A stretch of 64,000 bases of DNA from Ciona intestinalis (Eukaryota; Chordata; Ascidiacea; Phlebobranchia; Cionidae), in contig NC_020167.2 of the NCBI RefSeq assembly GCF_000224145.3, forward strand, positions 5,687,193-5,751,192, given 5' to 3'. A program made the translations under genes and the position numbers. Positions 13,001 to 24,300 of this stretch are shown here, one piece after another. Every line of letters starts with the position of its first letter. Positions within the stretch are counted from its first letter, which is position 1. The notes under the pieces are model-generated. The model worked only from the letters and a program-made list of their open reading frames with translations, searched no databases and was not told the DNA's origin.

Positions 13001-13734
13001 GATAAACCTAATAATGATTATGTACAACAGAAATTCGATACGATGGTTGGTTTGAAAGGCGGCCAGTTATCTGGTGGTCAGAAGCAGAGAGTGGCCATCG
13101 CAAGGGCACTCATCCGTAACCCGAAGATTCTTCTCCTGGACGAAGCCACGTCAGCGCTAGATACCGAAAGTGAAAAGGTCTGTTTAAGCCTAAGTTTCTT
13201 AAAAATGTTCAGAACATGTTCCTGTCGACACATTCATTTGCTACTTAATTGTTTGTTTTGTTTTAAAATGGTTATGCAGGGGTCACATTGTAGAATTGAA
13301 GCGGGACCGACTCTTAAAAAAATCCACTCATTAAACTTTCTTTATTAAGATCGTTCAAGACGCGCTAGATGCCGCACGAAAAGGTCGAACCAGCGTCGTA
13401 GTTGCGCACAGACTCTCAACTGTGAAAAATGCGGATCAGATCGCTGTAGTGGACAATGGTGTCGTGGTAGAAATCGGCACACACGAGCAACTTATTGCGG
13501 CCAAGGGCCCATATTTCAGGTATATATACTGACAGTGTAAGGTGTTCAAAGTCTGCTTGATTTTGTGATATTGAAAGCGCTTGCTTGTCTATGTTCAGCG
13601 ACTTTATATCTAATGACATCTGTACTAAACTCTTCGATCCAAACATCAGTTACTAAGGTTTATACAGTTTGGTGAACGCCCAACTTTCCGAAAAAGATCG
13701 TAACGGTGAAGATTTTCTCGTGAAACTCAAGTGA
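4098..13734 (+). CDS. abcb1-like: P-glycoprotein-type ABC transporter, copy A (ABCB full transporter)
   Basis: ATP-driven multidrug/lipid efflux pump with TMD1-NBD1-TMD2-NBD2. Exons (numbered as in copy B): 4098-4227, 4377-4576, 4808-4951, 5040-5144, 5452-5623, 5763-5887, 6238-6451, 6677-6859, 7006-7122, 7404-7616, 7724-7904, 9730-9957, 10115-10360, 10552-10730, 10850-11060, 11158-11307, 11435-11540, 11851-11991, 12057-12213, 12289-12486, 12545-12657, 12834-12927, 13031-13177, 13350-13519, 13668-13734. Both NBDs carry Walker A GQSGCGKS, an ABC signature (MSGGQKQR in NBD1, LSGGQKQR in NBD2), Walker [12 protein letters not shown] and the H-loop AHRLST. The first extracellular loop has N-glycosylation sequons. 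Exon 2 needs a phase-2 first exon that I could not find. Alternatively translation starts at ATG 4159, giving 1309 aa. Exons 8-12 occur again after a sequence gap (see 7963-9601); the model uses the first set. P-glycoprotein family is certain; orthology to ABCB1, 4, 5 or 11 is not. Confidence 0.93.
7913..7962. other. Assembly gap (50 N)
   Basis: Fifty undetermined bases just after the donor site of exon 12 of ABC copy A. The sequence resumes inside a second copy of exon 8. Confidence 0.99.
7963..9601 (+). pseudogene. Repeated exons 8-12 of ABC copy A (likely allelic assembly duplicate)
   Basis: Sequence from 7963 repeats 6317 onward: partial exon 8 (7963-8098), exon 9 (8325-8512), exon 10 (8659-8777), exon 11 (9101-9313), exon 12 (9421-9601). 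Introns are nearly identical as well. Exon 9 is 188 nt instead of 183 and exon 10 is 119 instead of 117; the extra bases are single-letter runs that break the frame and damage the Walker A region. Exons 11 and 12 are intact. The TTCA repeat in intron 10 is longer here. Position next to a 50-N gap, near-identity in introns and homopolymer errors all suggest two haplotypes joined in tandem. A real recent tandem duplication is the alternative. Confidence 0.75.
8947..9027. repeat. TTCA-type tetranucleotide microsatellite
   Basis: Imperfect run of CATT/TTCA units in the repeated intron 10. The first copy of the same intron (around 7290-7330) has a shorter run, as expected of a length-polymorphic microsatellite. 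Confidence 0.9.
11556..11742 (+). mobile_element. MITE copy (family M) in intron 18 of ABC copy A
   Basis: Starts with AGTAGGGTGGGGAAAATG and ends with a degraded form of the inverse. The inner core GTTTGAAACACGATTA matches the other copies. Absent at the matching place in ABC copy B, so it inserted after the duplication or was lost there. Confidence 0.85.
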
Positions 13735-13785
13735 AGAAACCGCCAACTTAACCTTTTTAGTTTGTTTAAAGTTCTATATTAAGCA

Positions 13786-13791
13786 AATAAA
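13786..13791 (+). promoter_or_regulatory. Polyadenylation signal AATAAA of ABC copy A
   Basis: AATAAA 52 nt after the stop codon. The flanking 3' UTR is shared with copy B, where the same signal is found. Confidence 0.75.
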
Positions 13792-14024
13792 TATTTAAAG
13801 TTTGTGCAATACGTGACTATTTAATGTTTGTTACCCTACGTCTGCGTGGAATGCCAATGAACACTTTTTTATTTGTGTCTATTATTCGATAGAAAATAAA
13901 AAATGAACGCCAAGCGCAGTTGTGGTGTGCTCCTCCAGCTAGTCAATAATGGATTGATTTAATTATCAAAAATAGAAAAATATTAATATATAATCAACCT
14001 TAAACTTTTCGTGGTAACTAAATA

Positions 14025-14186
14025 TACAGTATTGTGGGGAAAGATGGGGCACCTTTAGCACATAATATCCAAATATCCTTATCGTGTTTTAAACAATTAA
14101 CAACGGTCTTAGGGAGTCGTGAGAATACGGTTTTATAATTCTCAAAAAAAATGAAAACGTGTCCTATCTTCTCCCACCCTACTTTA
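14025..14186 (-). mobile_element. MITE copy (family M)
   Basis: Reverse-oriented copy: TGGGGAAAGATGGGGCACC at one end, a CCCACCCTACTTTAT end at the other, and the inner ATAATATCCAAATATCC block typical of the family. Confidence 0.85.
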
Positions 14187-14923
14187 TGTAACTTATTTAT
14201 TCTATCAAAGTGACTCATTCATTTTCTTAAAAGATTTGATCGCTAGTTTTTTGTTGTTTTTTTTGCCAAACTAAATAAAAAGGGAGTCTAAATTGCGCCC
14301 TTATGCTACCGAAGGAAATATTCATCAAAAATGTGTCCTGGGATGATCAACAATTTTCAAGGTATTGATCTTGGGTGCGGAGCTCAAGGGGAATGATGAG
14401 TGTCCTGTTGCGAAGAATGCGTTAGTGTTAATATGGTTGTTAGTATAAATGAAAACTAGAAAGTAGGCTACCTGTCGGATATTTTTTCATTGATGGTTTT
14501 GGTGCGACTGAACGAGCAAATCTGGTTGAGTTTGCATAGAAAGTTTAGTATTGGAGTGATGGTTTGTTATGTCACATTTCAATGCTTACTGAGCTTGGTG
14601 TTTGCTTGAATCCAATCAATTTGCTATCAACATTATAAACTAAACACATTCACTAAACCACCTATTTCTTATAGAGTTATTTAGTTGAACCAATTTGTAC
14701 ATGTTTTTGTTTATAATCATATTTTTATAATAATAGTATGATACTTTGTATAATGTATTAACTATGTTATCCGTAAGTGTGCCCCTGAAAAAGCTCACTG
14801 TGATCTATTCATAGAATTTATTTTTGGGAGTTTTCTTTTTCCTTCATGATCCAACCTTTGGATTAAACTTCTTTAGCTGGGGCGCTTTAATTATGGACAC
14901 CAAATGTGCAATCTAGTTATGCA

Positions 14924-15111
14924 TATATAGAGTGGGGGGAGACGGGACATCTTTAGCACATAATATTCAAATATCCTGGCCCCATTTTAAACAAATATCA
15001 ACGGTCCATAAGAGTCGTGAGGATACGGTTTTATAATTTCTTGAAAGTTCTATGCTTACGATTAATTAAGAAAATAAAATAAAATAAGATGTCCCATCTT
15101 TACTCAACCTC
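14924..15111 (-). mobile_element. MITE copy (family M)
   Basis: TATATAGAGTGGGGGGAGAC start, GATGTCCCATCTTTACTCAA end, with the family's conserved interior. Lies in the unique spacer of the ABC palindrome. Confidence 0.85.
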
Positions 15112-15329
15112 CAAAAAAATTTTAGTTGTGGAAAATTGTAAAAATACACTTCATCATGTATGAAAAACAAAACTTACAAAAAGTTTTACGAAAATCACAG
15201 AAAATGCTTTACGTTTAATTTTAAGTCCAATTAAATAACGCACACAAATAAACGAGTGTCAGTATATATTTCACTATATAACGTGGGGCGGGGAACATTA
15301 AAAGTCACGTTTTGCACTAACTTAAAATA

Positions 15330-15335
15330 TTTATT
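15330..15335 (-). promoter_or_regulatory. Polyadenylation signal AATAAA of ABC copy B
   Basis: TTTATT on the plus strand, i.e. AATAAA on the gene strand, about 50 nt past the stop codon, at the same place as in copy A. Confidence 0.75.
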
Positions 15336-15385
15336 TGCTTAATATAGAACTTTAAACAAACTAAAAGGTTAAGTTGGCGGTTTCT

Positions 15386-18300
15386 TCACTTGAGTTTCAC
15401 GAGAAAATCTTCACCGTTACGATCTTTTTCGGAAAGTTGGGCGTTCACCAAACTGTAAAAAATATAAACCTAAGTAACTGATGTTTGGATCGAAGAGTTT
15501 AGTACAGATGTCATTAGATATAAAGTCGCTGAACATAGACAAGCAACCACTTTCAGTACCATAAGCTCAAAGCAGACATTGAACACCTTACATTGTCAGT
15601 ATACATACCTGAAATATGGGCCCTTGGCCGCAATAAGTTGCTCGTGTGTGCCGATTTCTACCACGACACCATTGTCCACTACAGCGATCTGGTCCGCATT
15701 TTTCACAGTTGAGAGTCTGTGCGCAACTACGACGCTGGTTCGACCTTTCCGTGCGGCATCTAGCGCGTCTTGAACGATCTTGATAAGGAACACAAAGTTT
15801 AAAGTGTGAATTAAGTACAAAGAACCCCTGCAATGTGGTCTGCTTAATATAGTGACATAGGGCTCTTGTTAAAAAATGATATGCGTTTATGTAAGCCTTC
15901 TACAATGTCCATATCACAGAAAAGAGTTCTAAAAATGTATTAAAAAGTTAAGCGTAAACCGACTTTTTCACTTTCGGTATCTAGCGCTGACGTGGCTTCG
16001 TCAAGGAGAAGAATCTTCGGGTTACGGATGAGTGCCCTTGCAATGGCCACTCTCTGCTTCTGACCACCAGATAACTGGCCGCCTTTCAAACCAACCATCG
16101 TATCGAATTTCTGTTGTACATAATCATTATTAGGTTTATCTGATAAAATAAGCTGGTTTAACTGTACATGGAACAAAGAAAAATAGTAACTTGTGTAAGA
16201 AGAAAAAACCGTACCTCCGGCAGATCTTGGATAAAGTTTTTGATATTGGCGTTTTTAGCCGCCTCGTCTATTTCTGCGTCACTTGGTGTTCGTGCACAGT
16301 CGCCATACCTATGTAAGGTAATGCTTAAAAGATGTCGGTAATGAATGTACGAGAAATGGGCAGTTGCAGACATAGCTTCACTGCGATGGTGACCATACAC
16401 ACATATGTTTTGAATGGTGTACAATATTGACATACTTACTGCCTGACTCTTAAAATACCAACAACTTTATCTTTTAAAACTCACAAAATATTTTCTTTGA
16501 TGCTCTGGTTAAAAAGCATGGGTTCCTGTGAAACGAGTCCCATTTGTTGTCGTAACCATTTCACGTTAAGTTTCCTGACATCAACTCCGTCAATCAACTA
16601 AATCGGTTGGATAATTGTTAGAAACTGCGTCGTGACAATGTCAATTGTTACGTACCACTTGCCCTTCTTCTGCGTCATAAAACCTTTCCACCAGCTGCAC
16701 TGTGGTCGATTTGCCGCATCCGGATTGGCCAACCAAAGCCAACGTCTGACCGGGTTTGATCGTCACGTCAAGGCCTTTCAACACCGGTAAGTCTGGTCTG
16801 GTTGGGTAGCGGAAGTGAACTGCTTTAAGAGTGATCTCACCCTTGCAATGTGCCTAGATAATACATAGGTATTAAAATGCAAAATACAAACCAAGCTATG
16901 TTTTAGTGTACTATGGACAGTCTTACCGGTGAAGCGCCTTCATCACTGTAAGCGTCAATCTCAGGAGTTTGATCAAATAGTGCAAACATTCGTCGAGCAG
17001 ATACTTTGGCTTCGGCGAAATCTGGAGCGAACGAGCTATTCTGACCCACAGCCATAGCTCCGAATATAACAGCCGTCAATACCCTGAGATATCATACAGT
17101 TGTTAAACGACTAGTTTTAAATGTTTGTCACGTTGAAGTGAGTTGCGTGAAAAACGATATTTGCAACCTCGCGTTTTTGTACAGAAGCAAACAAGTTTAA
17201 TTGGTAAACAACCTGTTATAACAAACATACTCCTTTAGTTTAAGAAAATAAGTTATAGACTAGTCACTATACAGTATATACGTATAGAGTAACCCACATC
17301 GCTTATTCTATTGTGATTGTTAGGTCATGTTTGGTTTTGGTCCTTACGTATAAGTGGTACCCCTCCCAAATTATTATGTGTTATGTCTTTTGGCTTTTAT
17401 GTTCTGCATTCGTGATTTTGTCTTTTTAGCTCTCTCAGCTCCTCTGTCTGACTTTTTCTCATTCAATTTTATGCGTGGTTGTGTTGTGAGGAGATGTAAA
17501 TAAATCTAAGTACAAACTTTACAGTATTAATTTCAAAACTTAAGAATCCATTTTTCAGCTCTTACTTGAAGACATTTTCGAACGACATATCTTGCAGAAT
17601 AACGAGTTCGATTCCAAGTCGAAACACAGCGGCATATGCGAAGTACAGCACGCACTGGGAGTATCCGTAGCCAAGCCCAACCAGCAGCACTTTTTGGGTC
17701 GCTTTCCTGTTAAAGTAAAACGGCTACAATCTCTTTTTAAAAATGCAGAAGCCGATTAAGCGCGTGTAACTTGCTTCATACGTGGCAGGACAACGACTTT
17801 AGGTCATTGTTTTGAGACTATTTTGCGGTAACGATGGCTGTAGTATTAACATCACTAATTTATAGGCAACTCACTTTACTGGTCCAACAAGTTGTTCAGT
17901 GTAAAGCTCGTAAATCGTTTTCTCTTTGGTTAGAGAGGCCACTGTACGTATGTTGTTTATGGCTTCACCTGCTACTTGACCTGGAAGTAGTTTATGTATC
18001 AAATGTTCATCACTAACTCACATGCCTAACATTCCTGATACACAACGCATAATAGTAACAAAATAAACCACGCTGGTGACGTCATGATGACATCATAACA
18101 TACCTGCTCCCTCGTAAGCTTGCTTTTCTTTTTCTTCTTTTCCGATAAGCAGCTGCATTTCTAGCAAGCCTCCGAGAATAAGGAATGGGATAAAAGCCAT
18201 TGTCAGTAATGTAAGTTTCCACCCATATGCAAATGCTATTCCAAGTGCGACACCTGCAACCACAATAATTAAGGTGTTACGATAAAAAAGACAAAAAAGT

Positions 18301-21300
18301 AAGAATTTATGAGCTGGGTTATTTGATGCATAAATTAGATATTTGTATATATTTATGATGTTAGGACTCACCAAGTGAGCTGAAGTTCTTAATCACGGTT
18401 CCAATCCTAACACCAGTGCATCCTTGTACCCTTGAGGCGTCGGTTGAAAGTCGTGTGCAAAGTGCGCCAGTGCTGTGTTTATGGTCGTCAAAGTATGCGA
18501 TGTCCTGTCTCATCATGGCCTGGAAAGCCATCATGCGAAGTCGAACTGTGAGTTCCATGCCAGACTTGGCGAAAAGGGTCGCCTTGAAAAAAGAACATGT
18601 GGACTTAAATATGTTAAAAAGCACGCAACAGACATGGTCATCTTATGAACACCAATGTTACAAGGTCGTGATAAACTGTAAAACCGTATGAAGTTTGTAT
18701 ATTTTACTAACCAACCTCGCAACAGTAAGCAATAAAAGTGACGACTCCAACACCCACGAAAATAAGAGCGTACAAGACTGCTTTCGCCTTTTGTTCTTCA
18801 ACGTCGGTCAGCGTAAATATGGTAAGAACCTCAGCGAACAAAATCGCATTCACCGGATCTGCGGCTCCAGCAATTGCAGCAAACACACACCCACCTGTAA
18901 AAATACTTGTGTATACAATATATATATGAATAATAATATATAATCATTAGCTTTAGTGAATTTAAACTGATAAATGCTGTTTTAAATATTGTACTCAATG
19001 ATCCAAAGCGGAGATATGTTATCAAAACACGTATCTACAATTTTATATTTTAAAACGTGAAGTGAATTTATTAACATTATTAACACTAAGTTTCTAACCT
19101 GCCATGTAATACCACTCTGGCTGGTTCAACTTAAGAATTCTTCCAAATCCAACATCTGGGATGTCCTCTTCCTCTTCGTCGTCTTTGCTCTCGACTTCGT
19201 GTCCAATTCCGTTGACTTGTTTGCTGTTGGATCGTTGTGAGTAAGTCTTCGCAAGCGTCATTGAACCCCTTCTGTTCATAAGACTCGATACAGATGAGCC
19301 GGACATCGTGCGGGATCTTCGTCTTTGTTGTGCGTCGGAAGAAAACTGGACTTCTGTAAGATTTATTAACCAGTTTTAACTTTAGCTTTAACTGTAGCTG
19401 AACTTAAACGAATTGCACAAACTCTATAGCAAATTTGAAAGGTGTTTTTTCAACAAGACAATATCACAAATAAGTTGGATTGCAATGCTAACCGGGAATA
19501 TCCGTTTCAATCAGTTCATCTGGATCCGGGAGTTTTTCGTTTTCCTCCTCCTTTTCTCTTCCTGCTTGCATGTTAATGAGGTTGCTGTAAACTCCGTCTT
19601 TGATCTTGAGGAGTTCTTCATGACTTCCTTCTTCTTTCAGCAATCCCTCGTGAAAAGCAAAGATTTTATCAGCACTTCGTATGGTTGACAACCGGTGTGC
19701 CACAACCACTGTAGTGCGACCTGTAAGGAGAAGTTTACATGGTATATAGAAATAACATAGATGCAGAACACGTCGTGCACATATACATGATATATCAATG
19801 CACATATTATGACTTAAAATCTAAAATACGACAGAATAAGATGCTTACCTGCAGATGCTTTTTCCAGTGCTTGTTGAACGATCGATTCACTTTTTGTATC
19901 GAGAGCGGACGTTGCTTCGTCCAGCAGAAGAACCTTCGGATTCCGTACGATGGCGCGAGCTATAGCAATCCTCTGCTTTTGTCCTCCGCTCATTTGACCA
20001 CCTCTTTCGCCAACTAACGTTTCAAATTTCTAAAACAAATAAAATATTAGTAAATTAGAATACACGGTTTTCCAAGTATGACTATGTTAGGTTTCCAATT
20101 CTTTTGCTATTTAATTTGATCTTCGCTTAACCTTACATTGGGTAGCTTCATGATGAAGTTGTATGCGTTTGCTTGTCGGGCTGCTTGCTCGATTTCCCTG
20201 TCAGTTACTCCTTCGCGCCCCCAGCGGATATTCTCAGCAATAGTAGTAGCGAACAGCACAGGCTCTTGAGCGACGACCCCGATAAGTTCCCGCAGTTTTC
20301 GAACGTTAACGTCCGTCACGTTTTTTCCGCCAACGGTGACTGAACCTTCCTATAAATTAATCAACACAAACATTTGTAATTAACAGAATAAATGAATGAA
20401 AACAGTGTAATACAAAAGAATGTCAAGATATAAAATTTGTGAAACAGTTTTACATAAACCGCAGACAAATGTGTTAACTGATAACTTGTTTTTCACTTAA
20501 CAGTGATTTCACAACACTTTTATACTTGATTATTCAATTATTAGTTTAGTTATTTACCTGTACGTCATAAAATCGTTGTACAAGTTGAATGATCGTGCTT
20601 TTCCCGCATCCACTTTGCCCAACAAGCGCAACCGTCTTACCATGTTCAATAGATAAGGATACTCCCTTCAGAACCTAATTAAAATTAACAAAGCTTTTTT
20701 ATCTATACATTTATTTAGTTATGTGCCTATTCATCGGGTTTTATAATATATAGAGTAAGATGGGGCACCTTTAGCACATAATATCCTGATCGTGTTTAAA
20801 AAAAATTAACAACGGTATTTGGGAATCGTGGGGATAAGGTTTTATAGTTTTTTTGTTTACTATCAAATGGGACAAGAAAATAGAATGAAAAAGGTTTCCC
20901 AACTGCCCCCACCCTACTGTATTAAATACCCGGTGTTGGTATACTAAGTTAAAGATGGCAGCCAAGGCGTCTTTTTTCCCTCTTCCTCTCTCGTTCATTA
21001 TCTCACTCTCACCTGCGTATCTGGACGTGACGGATAGGTAAATTTAACGTCCTTCAGTTGTACGGATCCATCTTCAGGGTTGGGATTTTCTCCTTTGTCA
21101 GAAAAGATGTCAATAGTTGGAATGCGGTCAATCACGCTGAAGATGCTTGCACCTGCAGCCTTAGCGCCAGCGAACGACTCGAAATAGCTGCCAGCCTGGA
21201 ACCGAAAGATTACGTAATAGAAATCGCAATAAACCATATTCGAAGTAACAAAAACGTGTTTTTAACGTTTATTAAAAAGAAATGGTGGAATGATGACGTC

Positions 21301-24300
21301 ATGAATTGGAAGCCTCAATACAAAGCTGCGGTCTAATATGTATAACAGATTTTGTAACAACGAATTCACTATTTATTAGTTAAAATACTTCAGACAAAAA
21401 ACCTTACCGTTCCAAGTGCAAACGCCGCAATGAGAATGTTGAAGAACGTTGTCATCATGTTTCCGACAGTAATTTCACCACTCAACACCAACGTGGTACC
21501 ATACCAGAACGACAAACCGTATAAACCGAACATTGACATGTATAGAAGTCCAATACTAAAGCCAGACACGAAGCCACGCTTGATGCCAACGATTTTTGCG
21601 CTTCCAAGATTCCCAGCGTATCTGCGAAGAAATTTCAGATAGAGCATTATATAGATTGTACTGATTAATAATACAAATATGTCTGCTTTATGTTTATTAC
21701 TTTATCAGAAATGTGACTTCACGCTTTTAATCCTAACGTAAAAGAAATGGTAAATTGTATTTCGTGAAAATAAGATAGTTTGGATTTTATTGATGTTCTG
21801 CAGTTTTATTAAAATGCTTATTAAATGTATTCTAGCAGTAAAGAATTTGGCCGAAAATAGCAAACCAAATTGTATTTTATTCCAAAAGTTGTTTCGTGAA
21901 ATTTAAAAATGACCTTATTCGTTCAACTTTTGGGTATGTCTAAACTCTAAACTATATCAAAACAACAAGAAAACTAAGAGTGACAATTTCAATGCTAACT
22001 GCAAGTGGGGTTCCATCGGGGCTTGAATAGCGAACAGACCATTCACCCACCATTTAGAAATATTACCCAAGCAATCAACTGGAACAACAAACAATCAGCA
22101 ATTGTTTAAGAGAGCTGATAGGGCAAAAACACGGCGTGCAGGACATGCATCGTTCGTCTTAGAAAAATATACCTGCCCGCACTCGGGCGGGTATGCGTTT
22201 AAAACAGTAATGTGCATTTACACCTGCTGTTTCCAAACTGTACCTAAAACCATGTATTGCAAAAAAAATAGCAAAATGGGTTGTTATATTATAGCCCAAC
22301 ACCGAATAAGCGAACTGCCTTTTATGTATGATTTACAAACGTCTTTTTTAATACATTTTTAATCGAAGTTAAGATATCATGCATTTCGAATGTTTATCAA
22401 TATTTATCTAGGTATTAAAATAAACAAACATATTTTAAATATTTTAAAAAAGATTTAATGTCCCAATGCTCGGCTTAACCGCAAAATTGCTGCAAGGTTC
22501 ATCAGCTATGAAGTTTAAGTTTAGAATCCGTTTATAAACGCTTCACTGAAACAGTCTAGTCATTGGTGGTATGACATACCTTCGCACTTGCACATTTTTT
22601 GTACTTCGTTTCAAAACTACCGCATACAAAAAGTTTTTTTTGGAGAACCATACTAGAACTATATAAGCGTTCGAATATTACAAACCCAAAATGTTAAATA
22701 AAAAACGCTAGTATTTTACTCGCAAGCAGATCGACTAGCAATGGACAATTAGAGGTTATTTTAACACATCAGTTCAAGTTGATGTTTGATCAATATGACC
22801 GTAACATATCGTCGCTTAAGCAGCCATAAAAGGCTATACGCCAAAACCACAGAACATACAAAAAGTTTGCGAATCGGTTGCGCAACAGCCGACAAAATAC
22901 TAAGTAAACACACTCAACAACGTTTCTCCCAGCAAAAGGCGATTTAACCATTCAAATATTTAAACACCGTTAACCTGTATTGTCGTAAAAACATATGAAC
23001 TCCATCAGGTCAATATTTTATCGCGGGAAATATTTCTATTTTTAACCATCTTAATTTTTACGATGGGTGGATGACATATTGATTGCATATGCTGGCAGCA
23101 AGGTGCTCTTAGAACTGAGAAAAAAATAATAAATACCAATAAATTTACATAAATCTGATAACTCGTTAGCTGGCACGAGGTGCATGAAACAGAACACCTG
23201 CGGTATGGCGACTGTCGTTGCCTTGTCGCGCGTAAATTAAGCAAGTAACTGGACATAGAAATTACCTTTCAACTTCCTTCTGTTGACACCCGAAAGAAAC
23301 CACGGTTCTCACAGCTGATATCGCTTCTTCTGCGATCGACCCAGCCTTAGCATATGCTGCTAGTTCTTTCTTGGTGTATATCCCAGTGAGCTGAAAATAT
23401 AGCACGTTGTATTACTAATACTAATGTGATTAACGAATATTTACAAAACTCAGTTTACATTTACAAGAGCATATAGGAATATAGCAGATACAATTTAAAA
23501 TCATCATTAAATATATTTTTGTGAAATTACCGTGAACATAAGCGTTGATGACACCCCTAGTAATGGAGAGACTGCCAGTGACACCAACGCCAGTTTCCAA
23601 GCGTACACGATGCCGATTATGAGACCACTTAATCCCATGCTGAGGTACTGGGTTGTAAGAGAAACTTTTTCATCAATCCCGTCTTTGATCTTCTTAACGT
23701 CACTGTATAGGAAAAGGTATAGGTCGTGTAAAGGTATTATATAGTAGGATGGGGGAAGATGGGACACCTTTTCATTCTATTTTCTCTTACATTTTGGTAG
23801 TAAACAAAGAATATTTAAAGAATTATAAAACCTTGTCCTCGCGACTTTCATAGACCATTGTTATTTGTTTAAAACACGACCAGGGTATTTATATATTTTG
23901 TGCTAAAGGTGTCCCATCTTCCCCCACCCCACTATATATAAAGTTTATAAGTTAGAAATGTAGGGTAACTGCTACCAGTAATAACAACTATGGTTCCAGG
24001 AAGGCTTTATATGATTTAGTGTAGAAGAATAAACCGATTAGTTTCACCTTGCACCGGTCCAATATATTTCGTTGTACTGAAGTGACAATGTGGGAAAAAC
24101 TATGTTAAAGGTTACCGTCACCTTGCAGCAATACTAGGCAACGCGTGGTCGGCAAGGGAACGGTATATTCAAGCGATCACAACAAAGAAATATATGAGGC
24201 AATAAAACAATTGTAAAACAGAAGAATAAAACCGTGGCAAATATTTGACGATATTGAATCGCTGAAAGGAGATCGTTAACCAAAAATTAGGATTTAAAAT

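Larger units (their letters stand above)
13735..15385. other. Spacer between the two convergent ABC genes
   Basis: Homology between the two 3' UTRs extends to about 13835 on one side and 15285 on the other. The unique centre of about 1.45 kb carries two MITE copies and no recognisable gene. Confidence 0.7.
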
